Shown here in pieces: positions 1 to 6,098 of a DNA stretch of 7,086 bases. Below the pieces are notes generated by a model. The model saw nothing but the letters and a program-made list of their open reading frames with translations. It was not told where the DNA came from and did no database searches. The DNA is taken from contig JASMKJ010000472.1 in the NCBI GenBank assembly GCA_030749275.1, positions 1-7,086 of the forward strand, read 5' to 3'. Each line of letters opens with the position of its first letter. Within the stretch, counting starts at the first letter, position 1. The translations under genes were made by a program, and so were the position numbers. This DNA comes from Acidimicrobiales bacterium. GTDB lineage: Bacteria; Actinomycetota; Acidimicrobiia; Acidimicrobiales; Poriferisodalaceae.

Positions 1-2123
1 ACATTGAAGTCAATCTCACCCTCAAGAATTTGTAAGCCTTCTCCGTCAACACCCGTAGCATCAGCCACGTGAATGTGGGACACATGAGGTCCCACAGTGG
101 ACACGAAGTCGCTGAACGACCAGTGGTGCTGGTTGCAAGCGAGTTTAGAGTGCGAAGTGTCGAGACAGAGGTGGTACCCATGGTCGCGACAGAAATCCGC
201 CGTTTCCCACGGATCCATGAACAGGTTCTGGAAGCGTTGGCCACCAAAGTGCCACGGAAACGGTGGCATGGTCTGTGGAAGGATCTCAACCCCAGTCAGA
301 TCGATCTGTTCAAGTGAGTCAATCACCATCGCATACCGCATCTCTCGATCCCTTGGAGCTAGCGGTGCGTCCTGTGTGAACCCTCCTACATTCACGACAA
401 TCCGAGGTAGATCGGCGCGGCCAAACCACACTGCAAGTCGTCGTGTCACGTCTATCACACGTGCGAGGTGTTTGATCGATAACTCTCGATAGTCGTGATC
501 GGTAGCGCAAAGGTCCAGCACGTGGTCTCCTTCGAAGAGTTCTGGTGCATGAACTACGAGGTCACGATCGCTCACCTCATTGAAAAATGCTTTCTCGTCA
601 ACCTCCAGATCCTTGTAACTGAGATGGAACTCTAGGAGATCGAAATTAGATTGCTCACCAAGATCATTGAGATCGTGATAACGAATAGGAATTCCAAATG
701 GCCTCCTAAATCCATACGGGCGCGGCTCAGCCAGCACCTGGCCGAAGTGTGACTGACGCAGAAAGTCACCACGTTTAAGGTCCTGCGACACGGCCGTTCC
801 AACGACATTGCCAATCTGGTTTGGCTGCATTCCATGCCCTGGACTTCGGACTTCCAGCATGTGCGCCTCGATCACGTCTCCAGGCGACAGAGAGCAGTTT
901 ACGATCAGGCTCTTCCCGAGGGATTCACGGTTCATCAATTCACCCTGACTCAAATGGCGCGGGCCTGCGTCACCAAGTGCAATCTCGACCTCGTGGATTC
1001 CGTCGACCATTTTCGTGAACTCAGACGGTAGAAGGCTGACTCGATGGTCGTTGCCTTCCAAATATTTGTCCAAAGTAATGTGTTTCTCAATGATGTTCGC
1101 TCCAAGCGCGACCGCGGCAATTGAGATGCTGGCTCCACGGTCATGACTTGAGTACCCGACCGGACAGTCGCCAAGTACACGGAGGCTTTCCATGTATTTG
1201 AGGTTTACGTCTTTGAACGGAACAGGGTAGGTTGAGTTGCAGTGAAGTAGAGCGAACTGCACCTGAAACCCACGGAGCTCCTCAATCGACTGGTGGATTT
1301 CCTCCTCAGAAGTCATCCCAGTTGAACAAATGAGAGGGAGTCCAGTAGATGCCAAATTCTCAAGGAAACCAAGGTTCGTAAAGTCGGCCGATGCCGTCTT
1401 GAATGCCGGCACTCCTTGATCAAGTAAGAATCTCATGCTGGCCACGTCCCACGGGGTCACGAGTGGAATCACCCCAACCTCTCGAACGCGATCCAGGGCC
1501 ATCGTCATCTCCGCCTGCGTCAACTGAAATCTCTGCAGGAGGTCCAACACGTATTGGGAACCTAGATCCTCTCGGCGGTCGTCCGCATCTCCCTGGTTTG
1601 AGTAGAGCGTCGATAGATCCCTCATCTGGAACTTAATGCAGTCAGCTCCCGCTGCGACCGACTCATCAATCAGTCGAAAGGCAGTGTCCAAGTCGCCATT
1701 GTGGTTGTTTCCGATTTCGGCGATGACAAAGCACGGGTTGTCGACTCCAATTCGACGGCCATCAATCACATAATGGTTCCGTGTCGGCCACGCCAACGCA
1801 ACGCAACGACCTACCAAGTCGGTCAACGGGACCACACGCACGTTGTGATCGAACATGGCCTCTACCACCGACGGATTGGTATCGATCTTTGCTGAGGTAA
1901 TGTTCGTATTAACGATGGTCCCGACAGGCGACTCAAGATCCAAATCGGTTGACTCAATCATCCAGCGACGTATGTCCCCGTCGGTCAACAGGCCCTGGAG
2001 AACTCCGGCGCCATCAATGCAGGCGACCAGGCCCTTAGTGTTCCCTTCGATTTTCGCCAATACTGAGCGGATCGACTCATCGTAAAGGACGAGAAAACTG
2101 GCGAGGTCACGGTCAATGATCAT
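1..2123 (-). CDS. Fused nonulosonate synthase: CBS pair + NeuB barrel + SAF + xylose-isomerase-like barrel (C-terminus cut by window edge)
   Basis: An open frame of 707 complete codons from ATG at 2123, with no stop before base 1, so the C-terminus is missing. Residues about 8-112 look like a CBS-domain pair (TDGDIRR at 47-53, then a second repeat). Residues about 130-385 are a NeuB-family PEP-condensing barrel: AEIGNNHNGD (135-144), TPWD (223-226), KTASADFTN (242-250), CSTGM (266-270), LHCNSTYP (293-300), GYSSHD (323-328) and IIEKHI (344-349). His294 and His327 match the metal-binding histidines of sialic acid synthase. Residues about 400-462 are a SAF/antifreeze-like domain (RSPGHGM, 426-432). 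Residues about 475 onward resemble a sugar-phosphate isomerase/AP-endonuclease-2 barrel (DLLEFHLS, CLDTSHSK, HIHVADATG, EGEIDF). The family joins phosphoenolpyruvate to an aldose in the cytoplasm, giving a 3-deoxy-2-ulosonic acid; the exact sugar is unknown. A GTG at 2129, right after an in-frame TGA, is an alternative start. Neither start has a strong ribosome site. Confidence 0.9.
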   Translation of the reverse strand, partial: MIIDRDLASFLVLYDESIRSVLAKIEGNTKGLVACIDGAGVLQGLLTDGDIRRWMIESTDLDLESPVGTIVNTNITSAKIDTNPSVVEAMFDHNVRVVPLTDLVGRCVALAWPTRNHYVIDGRRIGVDNPCFVIAEIGNNHNGDLDTAFRLIDESVAAGADCIKFQMRDLSTLYSNQGDADDRREDLGSQYVLDLLQRFQLTQAEMTMALDRVREVGVIPLVTPWDVASMRFLLDQGVPAFKTASADFTNLGFLENLASTGLPLICSTGMTSEEEIHQSIEELRGFQVQFALLHCNSTYPVPFKDVNLKYMESLRVLGDCPVGYSSHDRGASISIAAVALGANIIEKHITLDKYLEGNDHRVSLLPSEFTKMVDGIHEVEIALGDAGPRHLSQGELMNRESLGKSLIVNCSLSPGDVIEAHMLEVRSPGHGMQPNQIGNVVGTAVSQDLKRGDFLRQSHFGQVLAEPRPYGFRRPFGIPIRYHDLNDLGEQSNFDLLEFHLSYKDLEVDEKAFFNEVSDRDLVVHAPELFEGDHVLDLCATDHDYRELSIKHLARVIDVTRRLAVWFGRADLPRIVVNVGGFTQDAPLAPRDREMRYAMVIDSLEQIDLTGVEILPQTMPPFPWHFGGQRFQNLFMDPWETADFCRDHGYHLCLDTSHSKLACNQHHWSFSDFVSTVGPHVSHIHVADATGVDGEGLQILEGEIDFN

Positions 2124-2129
2124 TGTCAC

Positions 2130-2424
2130 TCACTCAGAGCCATGGAGCTTCCCTGGGCATCCGATCCAACACTGGCCAAACTTTACCAACCAGTATTGGC
2201 TAGGCCCTCTACGAGATAGAAGCACTAGATCGAAAGTGCTGGAGACAGCCAGAATCACAACTAGTCACCGTACCGATCAGCAGGTTGTCGAATCCCGCAA
2301 ATAGAACTAACAGGCCAGTCAATCTCATACGAAAGGATAGCAGTGATACCGAGTCACCCCCGCCAAGAACTCAAGTTAACGACAGGGACTGTGATGTCCT
2401 CTCTCCCTGCCAATGTCATCTCGA
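2130..2424. other. Long spacer between aminotransferase and synthase genes
   Basis: This stretch of 295 bases lies between two genes that otherwise look co-transcribed on the minus strand. On that strand it holds only a 21-codon ORF (2419-2354) starting just after the aminotransferase stop and a 39-codon ORF (2328-2209) with a hydrophobic start. Neither has a convincing ribosome site. A 10-bp hairpin (2166-2199) and a 6-bp perfect inverted repeat (2221-2240, AGCACT/AGTGCT) are present. No T-run follows either hairpin on the minus strand, so I see no intrinsic terminator. It may be a leader carrying a secondary promoter or regulatory structure, or the remains of a lost gene. Confidence 0.5.
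2166..2199 (-). promoter_or_regulatory. RNA hairpin in the leader of the synthase gene
   Basis: Read on the minus strand, CCAATACTGG and CCAGTGTTGG form a 10-bp stem around a 14-base loop, about 43 bases upstream of the synthase ATG. The one non-Watson-Crick pair is U-G in the minus-strand RNA but C-A on the other strand, so the structure is intact only in the transcript of the downstream gene. No U-run follows, so it is not a standard terminator. Its function is unknown; translation or mRNA stability control is possible. Confidence 0.4.
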
Positions 2425-3801
2425 TCAGCAATCAACCTCGGCTGAGATCTCACCAACCGCTTCCCCAAGGACCTCCACCGCCTCAAGCACCGCTTCGTCA
2501 GAAATGGTAAGGGGGGGCGAGATCTTGATCGATTCACGTCCCGTGTGAACGACGAGCAGGCCCTTTTCCATACATCGCACTGACACCAGGGAAGCGATCC
2601 GGGCGTCTGGCAACCCAGTTACAGGGTCACGCATGATCACTGCAGCAAGCAACCCACGGCCAAGAACCATTGAGATGCGATCTGGATAGGTCTCACGTAA
2701 CTCTGACAGTCCGCGATGCAGAAGTTCACCCTTTCGCGCACTCTCAACCGACAAATCTCGTTCGACCATTTCGTCAAGGACCGCGAGTGACACTGCGCAA
2801 GCAAGTGGGTTCGCCGAATGTGTGCTGCTCATGCTTCCAGTCGGAGCCACGTCCAACAACTCCGACCGTCCTAGAACACCGGAGAGCGGAAGGCCTCCAC
2901 TCATGCCCTTTCCGCAGCAGATCAGGTCAGGTTCGACGTCATAGTGTTGGAAACCGAAATCCCGACCAGTCCTGCCGAATCCGGCCTGCATCTCGTCGAA
3001 CGCAAGAATAACGCCGACCTCCTTGCAGAAGGCCTCTACGGCCGCCACATAATCGTCAGGGTAGAATAGCGCCCCCCATCCCTGGAACGTCTCAAGCATA
3101 ATTCCACAGAGGTCGCGGGAAGGATCCAAACCCTGATTCACAAGCAGTTGGATGCCCTCCTCAAAGAACGCTGCCGGATCCTGACCTTCCATAACCCATG
3201 GATAGGGGAATGGCAGATGGTGGATATCCGGATCCATGAACCCGAGCCACTCTCTCGCTGTAGGGTTCCCACTCATCATCTGCGCACCGGTCGTACGACC
3301 GTGGAAATTGCCCTCCAGACAGAGGACACCCAACCGTCGTTTTCCCCGCCGTTGACCCTCCATTCTCATGATCTTGAATGCTGCCTCAGTTGCTTCTGAT
3401 CCAGTCGACACCAAATAGGACTTCGTGAACGGCCAGCCAGCCCACTCAATCAACCGTTCCTGATACCTAATCCTGACCTCATTGGCATATACGTAGCAGT
3501 GAATCAGGGACTGATCGACAGCATTCCGTATTGCGGCCAAGATTCTCTGATTGGAGTGGCCGACATTGGTAAGAAAAGCCGCCGAGGTGCAGTCAATCCA
3601 CCGGTTCTCTGCAGCATCGTAGACACTGAAATCCTCAGCTCGATCCCAGATCAGGGGCAACTGTCCCTGCATCGACCGAGCCTCACATGACTCGAGACGT
3701 TCCAGGAGTTCCCGGGTTCCGGGGGCGGGAATCGGCGTTTGTATACGACGAAAGGAGGTCTCCACCGGTGGCACCTCTCGCGGGTTTCGATCGAAGATCA
3801 C
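2425..3801 (-). CDS. Class III PLP-dependent aminotransferase
   Basis: A complete protein of 458 residues, normal length for class III aminotransferases (4-aminobutyrate, ornithine and glutamate-1-semialdehyde types). Visible motifs are TGSEATEAA (133-141, PLP-phosphate loop), GNFHGRT (164-170), the aspartate of FDEMQAGFGRTG (Asp269, pairs with the PLP ring nitrogen), the Schiff-base lysine in CGKGMSGG (Lys298), and STHSANPLA (326-334) with the conserved Thr327. All catalytic residues are present. Family members usually move an amino group to or from a terminal aldehyde or a keto carbon. Here it sits between a CMP-sugar cytidylyltransferase and a NeuB-type synthase, so I infer that it aminates a sugar or sugar precursor; making an amino-acid-like side group is the alternative. 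The start is GTG with GGAGAG five bases upstream. It lies 31 bases after the cytidylyltransferase stop and is probably translationally coupled to it. Confidence 0.92.
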   Translation of the reverse strand: MIFDRNPREVPPVETSFRRIQTPIPAPGTRELLERLESCEARSMQGQLPLIWDRAEDFSVYDAAENRWIDCTSAAFLTNVGHSNQRILAAIRNAVDQSLIHCYVYANEVRIRYQERLIEWAGWPFTKSYLVSTGSEATEAAFKIMRMEGQRRGKRRLGVLCLEGNFHGRTTGAQMMSGNPTAREWLGFMDPDIHHLPFPYPWVMEGQDPAAFFEEGIQLLVNQGLDPSRDLCGIMLETFQGWGALFYPDDYVAAVEAFCKEVGVILAFDEMQAGFGRTGRDFGFQHYDVEPDLICCGKGMSGGLPLSGVLGRSELLDVAPTGSMSSTHSANPLACAVSLAVLDEMVERDLSVESARKGELLHRGLSELRETYPDRISMVLGRGLLAAVIMRDPVTGLPDARIASLVSVRCMEKGLLVVHTGRESIKISPPLTISDEAVLEAVEVLGEAVGEISAEVDC

Positions 3802-3836
3802 TGAGTCTCTCCATGCCTATTGGCGGGATCTCTCAT
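3798..3836 (-). other. 12-codon mini-ORF bridging two operon genes
   Basis: On the minus strand an ATG at 3836 overlaps the cytidylyltransferase stop as ATGA. The mini-ORF encodes MRDPANRHGETQ and stops at a TGA that overlaps the aminotransferase GTG start as GTGA. It therefore fills the gap between the two genes exactly and contains the GGAGAG ribosome site of the second. It may keep ribosomes moving from one gene to the next rather than make a useful peptide. Chance cannot be excluded. Confidence 0.35.
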
Positions 3837-4558
3837 GTGAACAAACTCTCAACTAGATCTGGATTCAACTCCACGAGGTACTCCAAATACTCAATGTCGG
3901 CAGGTGTATCGATCTCCAAGGTGCGCTCCGTAATGAACGGAACTACTCGATCCCCATACAAGGTATCGCTGGACCGGATAACTTCGGTCGAAAGGATGTC
4001 CACATACCCGTTCGCATCGTAGGTGGATGGATATTGCTGACGTGGCAAATTCACGTCATCAACCATGCCGTCTGGTGAGCCCATGGGCCGAAGCAGGTCG
4101 TTGATGATCTCAAATGTTTTTATGGCTGACTCTGACATTTCGTGCACCGACCGAAGGGCAGTGAATCCTTCGGATGCACGGAACTGCTCAATCGCTTTAT
4201 CGATTACCTCCGGACGGCGGAGGGGTGTGGTGGGCCGCAGGTTAATGAGTAACTCGGGTTCCCCTCCATTATCGACCAGCCAGTTGAGAGCATGTTCCAC
4301 GAAGCTGTTGTCGAGAGCATCGTCGGTCGCCAAGGCTGCTGGTCGGAGGAAAGGTACTTCGGCGCCGTAGGTATCGCCAACGGCCGCGTAGGTCGGAGAA
4401 TCCGTGGTGAGTAGTACGCGATCAATTAGTGCCGATTTTCGTGCCGCTGCGATCGACCAACCAAGGAGTGGGTGACCAGCGAGTGGATAGACGTTCTTGT
4501 CTCTAACCGATTTGGACCCCGATCTGGCCGGCACAAGCGCCAGCACCTCAGCATTCAC
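3833..4558 (-). CDS. neuA: NeuA-type acylneuraminate (nonulosonate) cytidylyltransferase
   Basis: Transfers CMP from CTP to a 2-keto-3-deoxy sugar acid, giving the CMP-sugar used by a glycosyltransferase. With the GTG start at 4558 the protein has 241 residues, a usual length for the family. The nucleotide-binding signature is PARSGSKSVRDKN (10-22), followed by PLAGHPLLGWSI (25-36), TTDSP (51-55), AEVPFLRP (66-73) and NLRPTTPLR (106-114). Near the C-terminus come NGYVDIL (183-189) and IDTPADIEYL (216-225). The open frame continues upstream to a TTG at 4681, but the extra 41 residues (rich in F, S, P and R) do not resemble the family, and the conserved fold begins right after GTG 4558. A GGGGAA stands just before that GTG. 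A NeuB-type synthase in the same operon supports the assignment; the exact sugar is open, and a Leg/Pse/Kdn-type transferase cannot be ruled out. Confidence 0.87.
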   Translation of the reverse strand: MNAEVLALVPARSGSKSVRDKNVYPLAGHPLLGWSIAAARKSALIDRVLLTTDSPTYAAVGDTYGAEVPFLRPAALATDDALDNSFVEHALNWLVDNGGEPELLINLRPTTPLRRPEVIDKAIEQFRASEGFTALRSVHEMSESAIKTFEIINDLLRPMGSPDGMVDDVNLPRQQYPSTYDANGYVDILSTEVIRSSDTLYGDRVVPFITERTLEIDTPADIEYLEYLVELNPDLVESLFT

Positions 4559-4703
4559 CGGTTCCCCGTCGTCGAGGGTTCGCCTGATAGAAACTTGGAT
4601 TGAACTCTCTGTCTTGTCAAGAGGAATAGACCTCCCCGGCGAGGGGCGGGAAAAAAAGAAGACTAGGCCGGAAACCACCAACAGTCAGAAACTTCTTGAA
4701 CAC

Positions 4704-4871
4704 CTATGAATTTCCAAGCCAACGACTGCCTACGTCACCAACGAGCAGACACAGTACCGCCTCCGACTGCGCCCGCCACGATGCAAATCGTCGCTGGATT
4801 TCTCTAACCGCAATCTGGGCGTCACCGCTCGTTGTGTTTGCGTGGACCAACAGCGACAGACACCATCCCAC
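4704..4871 (-). CDS. Possible small ORF, 55 residues, not recognised
   Basis: Opens with GTG at 4871 directly after a double TAA and ends with TAG at 4706-4704. The C-terminal half reads like a real protein: an amphipathic helix-like stretch (AVREIQRRFASW, residues 21-32), then VLCLLVGDVGS (39-49). There is no ribosome site and no family I recognise. It lies upstream of the cytidylyltransferase on the same strand. It may be the tail of a decayed gene, a short protein, or chance. Confidence 0.2.
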   Translation of the reverse strand: MGWCLSLLVHANTTSGDAQIAVREIQRRFASWRAQSEAVLCLLVGDVGSRWLGNS

Positions 4872-4977
4872 GGCATGTTATTAGAACCATGCCGAAACAG
4901 TGCAGTTACCGTCGATGGGTCCTCCGGGCATGGGTACCTTTAGCCTGTCAGAGTCGTAGGTTGTGGAATTCTGAATC

Positions 4978-5005
4978 ACTATAACGAATTGTTATCACTT
5001 GGAAA
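4978..5005 (-). promoter_or_regulatory. Candidate minus-strand promoter with overlapping palindromic operator
   Basis: On the minus strand TTTCCA (5005-5000) and TATAGT (4983-4978) are separated by 16 bases and match the sigma-70 consensus at 4 of 6 and 5 of 6 positions. The inverted repeat ATAAC-N5-GTTAT (4981-4995) fills the spacer and overlaps the -10, a common place for a repressor site. The predicted transcript would have a leader of about 410 bases before the cytidylyltransferase GTG. This rests on inspection only. Confidence 0.3.
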
Positions 5006-5021
5006 ATGTTCGTTTGAACAT
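5006..5021. promoter_or_regulatory. Palindrome ATGTTC-N4-GAACAT
   Basis: A perfect inverted repeat with 6-base arms around a GTTT centre, ten bases from the ATAAC/GTTAT repeat and next to the candidate -35. It is the type of site bound by a dimeric regulator. Its half-sites are oriented GTTC-N4-GAAC, opposite to the GAAC-N4-GTTC of Gram-positive LexA boxes, so I do not call it an SOS box. Confidence 0.3.
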
Positions 5022-5060
5022 CCAGCACAAGTTGTAGGCGAGTCAAGCGTCACGAAAATA

Positions 5061-5080
5061 AGGACCCGCGCGGGTAGGTG
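5061..5080 (+). repeat. Left terminal inverted repeat of the insertion sequence
   Basis: AGGACCCGCGCGGGTAGGTG matches the inverted right end at 17 of 20 positions. It contains a perfect 12-base palindrome, ACCCGCGCGGGT (5064-5075), which the right end lacks. Confidence 0.85.
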
Positions 5081-5164
5081 ACCATCCACCGGTCGTCGTG
5101 TTGGCCCGGTTTTGATGCCGGGTGCACCCCAACGTCCGACGACCTGGTGGAGGTTCCTGTCATC

Positions 5165-6004
5165 ATGCGCGCGCTCGAGCCCGAAGTGGTCGATGCCATC
5201 TGGGCAACGATCGAACCCTTGCTCCCGGTACCCGACGACTCCCATCCGCTGGGCTGTCACCGCCAGCGAGTCCCGGATCGGCTGTGCTTTCGAGGGATCC
5301 TCATCCGGTTGGTGACCGGCGCATCATGGGTCGACATCGAAGCCATCCTCGACCAACAAGTATCTGACACCACGCTGCGAACCCGTCGTGACGAATGGAT
5401 CGACGCCGGCGTGTTCGACCAACTCCACGACGAAGCATTGGCCGCGTTCGATCGCCTCATCGGCCTCGATCTCTCCGAGGTCGCCCTGGACGGGTCGTTG
5501 CACAAGGCCCCCTACGGCGGAGAAGGAACCGGCCCCAACCCCACTGATCGCGCCAAATGCGGCTGGAAGTGGTCCATCGCTTCTGAGCGCCACGGCATCC
5601 CCATCGGCTGGGCCATCGACAGTGCCAACCGCAACGACGTCCGCCTGCTCGAACCTACCCTCGACGCGGTCGCCGAAGCGGGTCTGCTCATCGACATCGG
5701 AACCCTGCACCTCGACCGCAGCTACGACTACCCCGCCATCGAAGCCCGCATCGCCGCCGCCGGCATCACCGACACCGACATCCAACGCCGCGGCACCAAA
5801 CCCGAACCCGGCCAACCCCACCGCTTGACCCTCGGACTGCGCTGGATCGTCGAAGCCACCAACTCCTGGCTCTCCAACTACGGCCAACTCCGCCGCAACA
5901 CCGACCGCAAATCACGTCACCGCCACGCCGCCTTGTGCCTGGCCACCACCGTGCTCATCGTCGGACGACTCCTCGACTACCGCGACCGATGGAGCCCCAC
6001 CTGA
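5165..6004 (+). CDS. IS5-family-like DDE transposase
   Basis: An intact protein of 279 residues that cuts and joins the ends of the element. The N-terminal part (1-100) resembles the IS5-family DNA-binding region: an opening VVDAIWATIEPLLP (8-21), then FRGILIRLVTGASW (42-55). The catalytic triad is probably Asp109 (ALDGS), Asp184 (HLDRSYD) and Glu230 (WIVEATNSWL), with GGEGTGPNPTDR (118-129) between the first two, as in ISL2-like IS5 members. The conserved tail QLRRNTDRK follows the glutamate. The frame extends upstream to 5078, but that start lies inside the left inverted repeat. ATG 5165 has GGAGG 11 bases upstream and begins at the family-typical point. No frameshift is seen, so the enzyme is probably functional. 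Confidence 0.9.
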   Translation: MRALEPEVVDAIWATIEPLLPVPDDSHPLGCHRQRVPDRLCFRGILIRLVTGASWVDIEAILDQQVSDTTLRTRRDEWIDAGVFDQLHDEALAAFDRLIGLDLSEVALDGSLHKAPYGGEGTGPNPTDRAKCGWKWSIASERHGIPIGWAIDSANRNDVRLLEPTLDAVAEAGLLIDIGTLHLDRSYDYPAIEARIAAAGITDTDIQRRGTKPEPGQPHRLTLGLRWIVEATNSWLSNYGQLRRNTDRKSRHRHAALCLATTVLIVGRLLDYRDRWSPT

Positions 6005-6022
6005 GCACCTATCCGCTCAGGT
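5999..6022 (+). terminator. Hairpin at transposase stop and right end of the element
   Basis: ACCTGAGC and GCTCAGGT form a perfect 8-bp stem around an 8-base loop. The stem contains the transposase TGA stop and most of the right inverted repeat. No clear T-run follows, so termination would be weak. It may instead limit read-through transcription or act in end recognition. Confidence 0.35.
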
Positions 6023-6025
6023 CCT
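6006..6025 (-). repeat. Right terminal inverted repeat of the insertion sequence
   Basis: Read on the minus strand, AGGACCTGAGCGGATAGGTG pairs with the left end, differing at positions 7, 9 and 14. A TA follows at 6026-6027, mirroring the TA before the left end. Confidence 0.85.
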
Positions 6026-6098
6026 TAGATAATAGACTCCGTACGTACGAGCGGGGTATCGTTGTCGGGCTCGACTGTTGCTGAAAAGGATCACATAT
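6026..6098 (+). promoter_or_regulatory. Short leader of the radical SAM gene after the insertion
   Basis: Holds GATAAT (6028-6033), 5 of 6 matches to a -10 hexamer, directly abutting the element's TA flank. No good -35 is seen either in the element end or in the rebuilt pre-insertion sequence. A 10-base palindrome CGTACGTACG lies at 6040-6049. AAAAGGA at 6084-6090 is a good ribosome site eight bases before ATG 6099. Confidence 0.35.

Larger units (their letters stand above)
4559..5060. other. Former divergent intergenic region, left of the insertion sequence
   Basis: About 500 bases between the start of the minus-strand sugar operon and the insertion sequence. Before insertion it would have been the common upstream region of that operon and the plus-strand radical SAM gene, joined to bases 6028-6098. 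The part from about 4960 to 5060 is AT-rich and holds two palindromes and a possible promoter. A perfect TTGACA hexamer lies on the minus strand at 4620-4615, but I see no good -10 at the right distance. The only gene-like item is a weak 55-codon ORF (4871-4704). Confidence 0.6.
5061..6025 (+). mobile_element. IS5-family-like insertion sequence, complete
   Basis: An element of 965 bases with 20-bp terminal inverted repeats (17 of 20 identical) and one intact DDE transposase gene. The dinucleotide TA flanks both ends (5059-5060 and 6026-6027), consistent with a TA target duplication; some IS5 subgroups duplicate 2-4 bases centred on TA. The internal sequence is much richer in GC and C-ending codons than the flanking sugar genes, which suggests recent arrival. 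It sits in what was the divergent promoter region between the minus-strand operon and the radical SAM gene. The exact boundary could shift by one or two bases, because TAAGGACC/GGTCCTTA is itself symmetric. Confidence 0.87.

Noticed and set aside
69..492. Plus-strand frames of 82 and 131 codons near the left edge
   Set aside because: They are antisense to the continuous minus-strand synthase frame, which has clear domain motifs.
2209..2328. A 39-codon minus-strand ORF with a hydrophobic, lipoprotein-like start
   Set aside because: No ribosome site, no recognisable family, and short enough to arise by chance in the spacer.
2354..2419. A 21-codon minus-strand ORF starting five bases after the aminotransferase stop
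   Set aside because: Position suggests coupling, but there is no clear ribosome site or leader-peptide signature.
4622..4657. Intrinsic terminator at the CCCC/GGGG repeat beside a run of A/T
   Set aside because: On the plus strand the stem is followed by A residues, and on the minus strand the T-run precedes the stem, so neither orientation fits.
5007..5020. LexA/SOS box
   Set aside because: The half-sites are in the reverse orientation (GTTC-N4-GAAC) and no SOS gene is near.
5324..5887. A 187-codon open frame on the minus strand
   Set aside because: It lies wholly inside the transposase gene on the other strand. Its repetitive G/V/A/D-rich product is a by-product of GC-rich codon use.
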